Source: Pseudomonadota bacterium (GTDB taxonomy: Bacteria; Pseudomonadota; Gammaproteobacteria; Acidithiobacillales; Acidithiobacillaceae). From it: 5,057 bases of DNA. Under the pieces are notes generated by a model that was not told where the DNA came from, made no database searches, and saw nothing but the letters and a program-made list of their open reading frames with translations. Shown here in pieces: positions 1 through 5,057 of the stretch (positions are counted from its first letter, which is position 1; every line of letters begins with the position of its first letter). The stretch covers positions 1-5,057 of the forward strand of contig JAKAVW010000246.1 in NCBI GenBank assembly GCA_021827445.1, in the 5' to 3' direction. A program made the position numbers and the translations under genes.

Positions 1-386
1 CCAGCGACGCAGTCGAAAGCCATCTGCGGCATCTCGATGGTACTCTGGCCACGTCAGACTGGACGCGCGTAGAGTTTGCCAGTCTGTTGGCGCGCAGAGT
101 GCGGATGAAAGAGTTGGACATCGCGCAGGCCGATGCAATCCGCGAGGTCTTCGAGGCCACCCTGTTGAGTTCTTTTCAAATACTGGCACTCAGTTCCGCG
201 GATTGCGCAGTAGCGGTGCAACTGCTCCATGACCCGGCTACGGGATTACGGGCAGGAGATGCGCTTCATTTGGGCGTCATCCACAATCACCGTCGTCCCC
301 GGTTGTTGTCATTGGACGAGGGCATGGTGAAGGCCGCGCACCTGTTGGATTTTTCTGCCAGCACCGGCATTGGGCCAGAAGGATAA
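1..386 (+). CDS. vapC: VapC-type PIN-domain toxin, 5'-truncated by window edge
   Basis: Reading from base 3, the frame is open from the left edge to a TAA at 384-386, giving 127 residues that look like most of a VapC toxin. VapC proteins are Mg2+-dependent PIN-domain ribonucleases that cleave RNA, often tRNA or rRNA, when their antitoxin is lost. Three of the usual acidic active-site residues are visible: Glu24 in TRVEFAS, Asp86 in RAGDALHL and Asp105 in SLDEGM. The first aspartate, normally in an N-terminal LDTS-like motif, would lie just upstream of the window. About 10-20 residues appear to be missing, judged from the usual 130-145 residue length. TTG at 87 is an in-frame internal codon and not a credible start, because the fold clearly begins earlier. 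The partner antitoxin is expected upstream, outside the window. Family assignment is confident; RNA target is unknown. Confidence 0.85.
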   Translation, partial: SDAVESHLRHLDGTLATSDWTRVEFASLLARRVRMKELDIAQADAIREVFEATLLSSFQILALSSADCAVAVQLLHDPATGLRAGDALHLGVIHNHRRPRLLSLDEGMVKAAHLLDFSASTGIGPEG

Positions 387-388
387 GG

Positions 389-404
389 CGCGTGGCTTCA
401 CGCG
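389..404 (+). terminator. Hairpin just after the first vapC, possible weak terminator
   Basis: A perfect six-base inverted repeat, CGCGTG and CACGCG, with a four-base GCTT loop starts two bases after the TAA of the upstream toxin gene. A G-T pair could extend it by one. It is not followed by a proper T-run: the next T-rich stretch is GATTTT at 411-416. It may slow transcription or protect the 3' end of the mRNA. A strong intrinsic terminator is not supported. Confidence 0.3.
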
Positions 405-432
405 TGAGCTGATTTTCCGGTCGTCCTTTCGG

Positions 433-461
433 TTGCGTTTTGCATTTTTAATGCGTACGGT
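433..461 (+). promoter_or_regulatory. Possible weak promoter for the second toxin-antitoxin module
   Basis: The only long gap before the antitoxin gene contains TTGCGT (433-438) and, 17 bases later, TACGGT (456-461), which matches the -10 consensus at three of six positions. The spacing is ideal but the -10 is poor, so this is tentative. The proposed -10 overlaps the inverted repeat at 457-470, as expected for a promoter repressed by its own product. An AT-rich stretch at 438-452 lies in the spacer. Confidence 0.2.
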
Positions 462-470
462 CAGGACCGT
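457..470. promoter_or_regulatory. Perfect inverted repeat, candidate operator for antitoxin autoregulation
   Basis: ACGGTC and GACCGT form a perfect six-base dyad separated by AG, 24 bases upstream of the antitoxin start codon. Antitoxins of the Phd/YefM and VapB types usually bind short palindromes of this size over their own promoter and repress the operon together with the toxin. Position and symmetry fit this role, but no binding data exist. An adjacent palindrome ATGTACAT (473-480) and two GTAC copies (455-458, 475-478) flank it and could be part of a larger operator. Confidence 0.4.
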
Positions 471-482
471 AAATGTACATCT

Positions 483-487
483 GGAGG
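483..487 (+). promoter_or_regulatory. Ribosome binding site deciding the antitoxin start
   Basis: GGAGG lies six bases before ATG 494 and three before ATG 491. It also falls inside the frame that would begin at ATG 473. The spacing makes 494 the best start and rules against 473, whose extra residues (MYIWRS) do not resemble antitoxin N termini. Confidence 0.7.
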
Positions 488-493
488 AGCATG

Positions 494-742
494 ATGAATG
501 CGACACAGCTTAGGGCGAATCTTTTTGTGGTGCTGCGGCGGATACTGAGTACCGGCAAGCCAGAAGAAATTGAGTGGAAGGGGCGGCATGTGCAGATCGT
601 CCCACGCGACCCCATACCCGTTTTAGGAAAGTTTGCGCGCCTCCGGCCCCATCCCGAAGCCTTGCAGGGCGATCCGGAAAACATCGTTCATCTGGACTGG
701 TCGTCGGAGTGGCAGGGTGGTGATGACAGTCGCCTATCTTGA
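494..742 (+). CDS. Phd/YefM-like antitoxin of a VapC-type toxin
   Basis: This 82-residue protein begins MNATQLRANLFVVLRRIL and continues with EIEWKGRHVQIVP. That is the typical N-terminal dimerisation and DNA-binding half of small antitoxins of the Phd/YefM type that pair with PIN toxins. The C-terminal part, around residues 60-73 (GDPENIVHLDWSSEW), resembles the acidic, tryptophan-containing tail that wraps the toxin and blocks its active site. The gene overlaps the downstream toxin start by 20 bases, the usual arrangement for translational coupling of a TA pair. ATG 494 is chosen because GGAGG lies six bases upstream; ATG 491 is an adjacent alternative. It probably represses its own promoter through the inverted repeat at 457-470. 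Family recognition is from sequence pattern alone. If the partner toxin is dead, the antitoxin may be an orphan. Confidence 0.85.
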   Translation: MNATQLRANLFVVLRRILSTGKPEEIEWKGRHVQIVPRDPIPVLGKFARLRPHPEALQGDPENIVHLDWSSEWQGGDDSRLS

Positions 743-884
743 TACCCATGCTTTGGTCTGGCTTTATGCCGACGTGGTGGAGCGTTTCGCGGCAGAGATT
801 CAGCGTGTTATCGTGACCCACGACCTGCTGGTGTCTCCCATGGCTCTGCTGGAGGTTCAGCATTTGTGCGAGGGGGTGTTGTGA
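723..884 (+). CDS. N-terminal half of the split VapC toxin
   Basis: The first frame of the broken toxin codes for 53 residues. It carries the first strand and catalytic Asp7 in YLDTHALVW, and Glu44 in SPMALLEVQ, before ending in HLCEGVL and a TGA. On its own it lacks half of the PIN active site and probably would not fold as an active nuclease. It could still bind the antitoxin if it is stable. It is listed separately because its stop overlaps a start codon for the second half. Confidence 0.5.
   Translation: MTVAYLDTHALVWLYADVVERFAAEIQRVIVTHDLLVSPMALLEVQHLCEGVL
870..876 (+). promoter_or_regulatory. Shine-Dalgarno-like GAGGGGG before the second toxin half
   Basis: GAGGGGG lies seven bases upstream of ATG 884. 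This is good spacing for ribosome binding and stronger than the site seen before the toxin's own ATG 723. It also includes the five-G run where the frame is lost, so it may be only a by-product of the coding sequence. It would allow the second half to be translated separately. Confidence 0.35.
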
Positions 885-1102
885 TGGTGACGCCGGACAC
901 GTTATTTGCGGAGTTGGCGCGGATCATAGGGCTTGCGGTATGCACCATCCCCTTTGCGCTGGTCAGCAGGTTGGCCTTGGCGCTGAGTGGGACACGCGAC
1001 CCTTTTGACCGGCTCATCGTCGCCCAGACGATGGTGTGTGGACGGCCGTTAGTGAGCAAAGATCGGCTGATTGCGCAGTATTACCCTCACCCCATTTGGT
1101 AG
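884..1102 (+). CDS. C-terminal half of the split VapC toxin, possible separate translation
   Basis: Starting at ATG 884, which shares its A with the TGA stop of the first half (TGATG), this frame gives 72 residues: the second half of a PIN domain with RDPFDRLIVAQ and SKDRLI. These motifs normally supply the third and fourth metal-binding acidic residues. GTG 866 is another possible start but lacks a comparable upstream ribosome binding site. Whether the two halves are made and associate is unknown. The simplest alternative is that this is the remnant of a disabled toxin. Confidence 0.4.
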   Translation: MVTPDTLFAELARIIGLAVCTIPFALVSRLALALSGTRDPFDRLIVAQTMVCGRPLVSKDRLIAQYYPHPIW

Positions 1103-1113
1103 CGATCACCCCT

Positions 1114-2667
1114 ATGCAAAAAGCAGAAAAAAAATTGCGCGTCCTCATGGAAATGCGCCCCGCCCTGGACGGCTTTTACGGCATCCCCCAGGAAACCCGC
1201 CTGCTCTATGGGGTGCTGTCTACCTTGCCAGAACTGGAGTTGTCTGGCTTGCTGCAAATGTCCAAGCGCGGTGTTCGCGGCGGGGTCTACGGGAATGCGG
1301 CGCTGTCGGAGGCGGAGCGGGTGCATCGCTTTGCGCGGGTAGTGGTGTCCCTCAAGGGCCGTAGCGCGCTGGACTGGAAAGGGGATGTCATAGAGTGGCT
1401 GGACAATCTCTGGCAGACCTGGCGCTTGCGTTATGCGGCGTGGACCGGGCTGGGGCGGATTCCTCTGGGCCACTTCGAGACCCGTTATTTCCGCGATTTT
1501 ATCTGGCAGGAGTTGTATGGACGAAGCCTGCCCGCCGCCGATCGGGAACAGGTGTTGCTGGGCAACTATCGGGTTTGCGGTTATCCGTGGCGGCGCATGC
1601 ATCTGGTGGGGATCGAGCGGGCGCAGGTATTGTCCCACTCCCGTTATCCGGTGCTGGATACCCAGGGGCTGGATGTGTTCGTGGCGCAGACGCCTTTCCC
1701 GGGGCGGGTGAGTCGGGGTACGGCGCTGGTGGTGCATTATCACGACGCCATTCCGGTGTTGATGCCGCATACCATCTCCGACCGGGCCTTTCATCAGGCC
1801 AGCCATTTTCAGGCCATGGCCGCGAACGTGCGCTCCGGTGCCCACTTCGTCTGCGTATCGGAGGCCACCCGGCGCGATCTGCTGAGCCTCTTCCCCGAGG
1901 CGGAGCCGCTGGCCCACACCATCCATAACATGCTGCCTACACACTATTATCCTGCGGAACCGGCGCCCGAGCGGGTAGCCGATATCGTCCGTCGCCATTT
2001 GCATGGCGAGTTTGAGGGCAAGATCAAAGGGAAGGCAAAGGTCTTTCGTCTCGCCCGCGCATTCGGAAGCGAAGAAGAGAAAACCGCTTTTTATGTGCGC
2101 GCGCTGGGGCCGGACAGCCGCTTCGTACTCATGGTTTCCACCATTGAGCCGCGTAAAAATCATGCCCGTCTGGTGGAAGCCTGGGAGGCACTGCGCGGCG
2201 CCGCGGACCCTGATCTCAAGCTGGTGCTGGTTGGCCATATCGGCTGGGATTACCAGACCGCTCTGGAAGGCTTTTTGCCATGGATCGAGCAGGGCAGTCT
2301 CTTTCTGCTCCACGGCGTTCCCGCCGATGCCCTGCGCCTGCTCTACCGACAGGCGGTGGTTACGGTCTGTCCCAGTGTGGGGGAGGGCTTCGACTTCTCC
2401 GGTGTTGAGGCCATGCGCTGCGGCGGAGTGGTGGCAGCATCGGATATTCCCGTGCATCGCGAAGTCTATGGTGATGCTGCCCGTTATTTTGACCCTTACG
2501 ACACCGCTAGTGTTGTCGAGGCGTTACGGCAGATTATTTACAGCCCTGATGCTGAAAGCTTGCAAGCTCGCCTACGTGCGGAAGGCTTGCGGCAGAGCGC
2601 GCGGTATTTGCCAGAGCGGATATTGCCCCAGTGGGAAGCGTTTTTGCGAGGGGTGAAGGAAAAGTAG
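1114..2667 (+). CDS. GT4-like GT-B glycosyltransferase
   Basis: This 517-residue protein probably transfers a sugar from a nucleotide-sugar donor to a growing surface glycan at the cytoplasmic side of the inner membrane. The N-terminal Rossmann-like domain starts with RVLMEMRPALDGFYGIPQET (about residues 9-28). VVHYHDAIPV (His210, Asp211) and CVSEATRRDL (Ser249, Glu250) lie near the end of that domain. The donor-binding domain follows with STIEPRKN (Glu345, Arg347, Lys348) and GEGFDFSGVEAM, whose Glu424 and Glu432 form the EX7E motif of retaining GT4-type enzymes. A lysine-rich linker of about 45 residues (292-338) separates the domains. ATG 1114 is chosen because it gives a short leader before the first strand; GGTAG at 1098-1102 is only a weak ribosome binding site, and ATG 1147 would cut into that strand. 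The start lies 11 bases after the toxin gene's stop, so coupled expression is possible. No signal peptide or membrane segment is apparent. Donor and acceptor are unknown. Confidence 0.88.
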   Translation: MQKAEKKLRVLMEMRPALDGFYGIPQETRLLYGVLSTLPELELSGLLQMSKRGVRGGVYGNAALSEAERVHRFARVVVSLKGRSALDWKGDVIEWLDNLWQTWRLRYAAWTGLGRIPLGHFETRYFRDFIWQELYGRSLPAADREQVLLGNYRVCGYPWRRMHLVGIERAQVLSHSRYPVLDTQGLDVFVAQTPFPGRVSRGTALVVHYHDAIPVLMPHTISDRAFHQASHFQAMAANVRSGAHFVCVSEATRRDLLSLFPEAEPLAHTIHNMLPTHYYPAEPAPERVADIVRRHLHGEFEGKIKGKAKVFRLARAFGSEEEKTAFYVRALGPDSRFVLMVSTIEPRKNHARLVEAWEALRGAADPDLKLVLVGHIGWDYQTALEGFLPWIEQGSLFLLHGVPADALRLLYRQAVVTVCPSVGEGFDFSGVEAMRCGGVVAASDIPVHREVYGDAARYFDPYDTASVVEALRQIIYSPDAESLQARLRAEGLRQSARYLPERILPQWEAFLRGVKEK

Positions 2668-2713
2668 ATAAGTCATGGCCTCTGGTGACCGTCAAGCAAC
2701 CGCCTTTCTCCCG
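2668..2713. other. Short gap between convergent glycosyltransferase genes
   Basis: Only 46 bases separate the stop codons of the two convergent genes. No clear hairpin with a T-run is visible on either strand. GTGAC (2685-2689) and GTCAC (2713-2717) are complementary, but the long loop makes them an unconvincing stem. Transcription from the two sides may therefore overlap. Confidence 0.6.
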
Positions 2714-5057
2714 TCACTCTCCGGAATCTTCCTCCACGATAATTTCATCCATGCGCATGGCGAGACCACCCGCCACATACACCCGCACTTCCATATCTTC
2801 GACATAGGTCGGCAATTCAAAGGCCACGCGACCCAATGCACAGACCGCATCGGATTGCGTCGCGCAGATGGCCTGACGCACCACCATGTTTTCGCCTTTA
2901 TTCCATGACACATCCATCCAGCAACCGTTCAAATCCCCCGACTTCAGCGCCGCGCCGTAGGCGGTGGCGGCATAATGCCCCTTTGGAAGGCCTACATACG
3001 GGCCAAAAAGCAGAAGACCCTCTTCCCCGGTAGCATATACGCTCCGGCCCACCGGATAACCCACCCTCGACGCCATTCTGGGGTGTGTCGCCCAGTATCG
3101 GTGCATCAAGGCGGCGGGGTCCTGATGACGTCGCCTGACTCGTACGGTGGCGCTGGACACGGTGGTCGCGCGGGTGGGGAAATCCTCCTTATGGAGCTCC
3201 ACCATGCCGATGAACAAGTCGCTGAAATCGCTCACCAACACCCGCGCCTCCAGCCCCCTGCAGGATTGCGTCAAGGTGAACCGAAGCGCCGCCAACACGC
3301 CTTCCCTCCCATCCTCCGGGGCTTCCAGGGACCGCTCCACCAATACCGTGTTGCCGCTCTCCAGGCAAATGTCGGCCATGGCCTCGGCCAATCCGAACCT
3401 GCCCACGCTACCGTGTACTTCCAGCACATAGCTCCCCGCTTCGAGGTCGAGATAGGGGCCGTACATCAGGTAACCCTTTCGCCCCGTGCTCACCAGTTGC
3501 GTGCCTTCGCGCCTGCCCGCGATAGTCAGCAGATGCCTATCTGAGCCCCAGTAGCGGGCCACGAGTGTATCGTTTTTTACCGGTTCCCAGCGATCCTGCC
3601 ACCGGTCCTCGAGGATCATGGCCAGCATGATCTTGGCGCTTTCCTCCTCACTCACCCAGTGCATGGCATCGAATTCCGGCGATGGGCCTGGTTCGCGCGA
3701 CTTCAGCCATTGGCGCACGGCGAACGCGATATCCGTGGGTGCCAGGCCCGAGAAATAGCGGGCATACGCGCCCACCGCCTCGCGAAAAACCGGAATATCG
3801 CGGGCAAGAATGGGCAATTCATGTCGCGCGGCCTCGATCAAGGACAGGCCATAGCCGTCATCTAATGCGGCGGCGATGAGACAGGGGCCATCGGAGTACA
3901 GTTGCTCCAGTACGCGCGCATCAGCGTCCTCCACCCAAAACAGGTGCCGCTCTCGCAGGGGATGAGTGCGCAGGCGTTGCACCAATTCATCCACAAACCG
4001 TCCCTGCTCGCCGACGATGATCAGATTGACCTGCTCTCCCTGGTGCCACAACAGTTCAAACGCCGCCAGCACTTGCGCATGCGCTTTGCGCGGTTCCAGC
4101 GTGCCGACCATCAGAAAAGCGGGGTAACGCTGCGTGGCGGCGTGCTGCGTGGCCTGCAACGTATCACGAGGCAACGGTTTTTCCGCCACCCTCATCTCCC
4201 TCCGGTCAACCCCCAATCGCACCCAACCGAGGGGCAGGGGATGTCCCTCTCGGGGGCCGAACAGGCCCAGCCACCGTTTCAGATTTGCCGCAACCGCGGC
4301 CGAAACACACAACACGCCATCGCCCACGGAGGCGAGCGTCTGCAGCCAGCGGCTGTATTCCTCCATACCGGGCTCGGTACACTCGGGCAACATCACGGGA
4401 AAAAGATCGTGCACGGTAAAAACCATCTTGACGCCACACAGGCGCAGCGCATTCAAGGCATGCTGGTGATGGACCACCAACTCGGGCTGGGAATCCAGCC
4501 CCCAGAACACGTCGCCCACCCGCGCAAAAATCGGCGCATCGTCCAACGGCAAATCGCCCAATCCCAGAAAGTGCGCGGTGAACCGCCGCGCATAACAATA
4601 GCCTCGCTCGGCGGTGGCATATATGGCCGTCACCCGAAAACCGGCGAAGGATTCGTTGAGCAATGCCCGTAGCACAGCGCGCGTTACGCGATGCGCGCCT
4701 ATTTGGGCACTATCCTGGTACAGCGCCGAAATATCCACCAGGATTTGCCGAGAGGTCGGATGTTCCGGTGGGTAGAGGATTGCCATGCGCTCGGCAAGCG
4801 TGGACAAATCCGCAAGATTTTGCGGCGGATCGAGGTGGCATATCTCGTGGATCAATCCCAGCGCGCCCTGCTCGGCTCGGGCGTAGAACCCCTCGATGGC
4901 CTGGACGTATTGCCCGGCACAGGTGCTGGGCATGTGGTGCGTGCGGATATGCGCCGCGGCGCGGTCGCCCAGCGTCCGACGCAACATGGGGTCGCCCTGA
5001 AAGCGCTCCAGTTGCGCGCGGAGGGCCTCCGTGCTGAAGTCATCCGGCAACATGCAC
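2714..5057 (-). CDS. Large multi-domain GT4-type glycosyltransferase, N terminus beyond window
   Basis: The frame is open to the right edge, and the ATG at 5051-5053 is preceded in frame by a cysteine codon, so it is probably internal. Numbering from that ATG gives 779 residues. Residues 1-60 (LPDDFSTEALRAQL, then HIRTHHMPS) match the C-terminal helices of a GT-B domain whose rest lies outside. After a linker, a second complete GT-B domain spans about 102-480. It has ILVDISALYQD at the start, VHDLFPVMLPE (215-224), VLCVSAAVAANL (247-258), GTLEPRKAH (Glu320, Arg322, Lys323) and DDGYGLSLIEAA (Asp399, Glu407). The position normally held by the first glutamate of EX7E is aspartate here. Two similar beta-rich domains follow at about 499-623 and 651-777. 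Enzymes of this design usually build repeating units of O-antigen, capsule or exopolysaccharide, each GT domain adding one sugar. The gene converges with the GT gene to its left. Substrates cannot be told. Confidence 0.85.
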   Translation of the reverse strand, partial: CMLPDDFSTEALRAQLERFQGDPMLRRTLGDRAAAHIRTHHMPSTCAGQYVQAIEGFYARAEQGALGLIHEICHLDPPQNLADLSTLAERMAILYPPEHPTSRQILVDISALYQDSAQIGAHRVTRAVLRALLNESFAGFRVTAIYATAERGYCYARRFTAHFLGLGDLPLDDAPIFARVGDVFWGLDSQPELVVHHQHALNALRLCGVKMVFTVHDLFPVMLPECTEPGMEEYSRWLQTLASVGDGVLCVSAAVAANLKRWLGLFGPREGHPLPLGWVRLGVDRREMRVAEKPLPRDTLQATQHAATQRYPAFLMVGTLEPRKAHAQVLAAFELLWHQGEQVNLIIVGEQGRFVDELVQRLRTHPLRERHLFWVEDADARVLEQLYSDGPCLIAAALDDGYGLSLIEAARHELPILARDIPVFREAVGAYARYFSGLAPTDIAFAVRQWLKSREPGPSPEFDAMHWVSEEESAKIMLAMILEDRWQDRWEPVKNDTLVARYWGSDRHLLTIAGRREGTQLVSTGRKGYLMYGPYLDLEAGSYVLEVHGSVGRFGLAEAMADICLESGNTVLVERSLEAPEDGREGVLAALRFTLTQSCRGLEARVLVSDFSDLFIGMVELHKEDFPTRATTVSSATVRVRRRHQDPAALMHRYWATHPRMASRVGYPVGRSVYATGEEGLLLFGPYVGLPKGHYAATAYGAALKSGDLNGCWMDVSWNKGENMVVRQAICATQSDAVCALGRVAFELPTYVEDMEVRVYVAGGLAMRMDEIIVEEDSGE
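2723..3103 (-). repeat. Second copy of the duplicated C-terminal protein domain
   Basis: Residues 651-777 run from HRYWATHPRM, through GLLLFGPYVGLPKGHYAATA (679-698), to MEVRVYVAGGLAMRMDEIIV at the very end of the protein. RYW here is 152 residues after RYW in the first copy, and the final strand motif falls at nearly the same offset (R604 in copy one, R757 in copy two, 104 and 105 residues after RYW). The middle part differs: this copy has CWMDVSWNKG, which the first lacks. That points to an old duplication rather than a recent one. Confidence 0.65.
3185..3559 (-). repeat. First copy of a duplicated C-terminal protein domain
   Basis: Residues 499-623 of the large glycosyltransferase run from ARYWGSDRH, through GYLMYGPYLDLEAGSYVLEV (527-546), to ARVLVSDFSDLFIGMVEL. 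The pattern aligns with the second copy: RYW to GPY is 32 residues in both. The alternating hydrophobic strands, glycine turns and lack of long helices suggest a beta sandwich, such as a carbohydrate-binding or protein-interaction module. No family is named with confidence. Confidence 0.65.

Larger units (their letters stand above)
723..1102 (+). pseudogene. vapC: VapC-type PIN-domain toxin split by a frameshift
   Basis: The gene starts at ATG 723 inside the antitoxin gene, with AGGG at 714-717 as a modest ribosome binding site. The first frame gives MTVAYLDTHALVWLY and so on to a TGA at 882-884. A second frame, two bases offset, continues the same PIN fold (TPDTLFAELARIIGL, then RDPFDRLIVAQ and SKDRLIAQYYP) to a TAG at 1100-1102. 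Adding one base near the GGGGG run at 872-876 restores a 126-residue protein, the normal length for this family, and aligns the E-x-G-x-V stretch expected there. The acidic residues all survive: Asp7, Glu44, the two aspartates coded at 998-1000 and 1007-1009, and the aspartate at 1061-1063. This suggests a recent mutation, a sequencing or assembly error, or a functional split gene. If the break is real and not bypassed, the toxin is inactive. Confidence 0.8.

Noticed and set aside
473..493. Longer antitoxin start at ATG 473
   Set aside because: The ribosome binding site GGAGG lies inside this extension, and the extra residues do not fit the family's N terminus.
1036..1113. Longer glycosyltransferase start at GTG 1036 inside the toxin gene
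   Set aside because: The added residues are an out-of-frame reading of the conserved end of the PIN domain and do not resemble a GT N terminus.
1395..1928. Open frame of 177 codons on the plus strand within the first glycosyltransferase
   Set aside because: It is an alternative frame inside a well-supported gene, and its Gly/Ala/Arg-rich translation is typical of an out-of-frame reading.
1087..2457. Open frame of 456 codons on the minus strand opposite the glycosyltransferase
   Set aside because: It lies wholly antisense to a gene with clear GT-B motifs. Its translation is rich in His, Arg, Pro and Gln with no recognisable domain, as expected for a shadow frame in GC-rich DNA.
2685..2717. 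GTGAC...GTCAC as a shared terminator between the convergent genes
   Set aside because: The stem is only five bases with a loop of more than 20 bases and has no T-run on either side.
2975..3544. Open frame of 189 codons on the plus strand
   Set aside because: It is antisense to the duplicated domains of the large glycosyltransferase and has no protein-like motifs.
3902..4672. Open frame of 256 codons on the plus strand opposite the large glycosyltransferase
   Set aside because: It is antisense to the second GT domain, with low-complexity His/Gln/Arg/Pro composition and no motif or convincing ribosome binding site.

Overview
The window looks like a chromosomal stretch of a moderately GC-rich Gram-negative bacterium. 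It holds type II toxin-antitoxin (TA) genes next to cell-surface polysaccharide glycosyltransferases (GTs). The protein style, especially the multi-domain GT4-type enzyme and the GT beginning RVLMEMRPALDG, fits a proteobacterium of the Acidithiobacillus or beta/gamma type. That placement rests on memory of similar proteins and is only moderately secure.

Left third (1-1102, plus strand): first comes the 3' part of a VapC-type PIN-domain toxin gene cut by the left edge, then a hairpin and a ~107-base intergenic region with a perfect inverted repeat and a good ribosome binding site. Next is a second TA module: a Phd/YefM-like antitoxin (494-742) overlapping by 20 bases a second, different VapC-type PIN gene (723-1102). 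This second toxin is split by a -1-type frameshift at a run of five G. All the expected acidic active-site residues survive across the two halves. The first half's stop overlaps an ATG of the second half (TGATG), preceded by a strong Shine-Dalgarno-like GAGGGGG.

Middle (1114-2667, plus strand): a complete GT-B fold glycosyltransferase of about 517 residues begins only 11 bases after the toxin stop, so it may be transcribed with the TA module.

Right half (2714-5057, minus strand): this is the C-terminal 780 or so residues of a large glycosyltransferase running off the right edge. It contains the tail of one GT-B domain, a complete second GT-B domain, and two tandem copies of a beta-rich domain at the C terminus. 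It converges on the first glycosyltransferase with only 46 bases between the stops. The two enzymes probably add sugars to a surface polysaccharide (lipopolysaccharide O-chain, capsule or exopolysaccharide). Donor, acceptor and linkage cannot be read from the sequence.

No tRNA, rRNA, CRISPR array, insertion sequence or origin was seen. The best candidates for new biology are the split but apparently intact PIN toxin and the duplicated C-terminal domain of the large glycosyltransferase.
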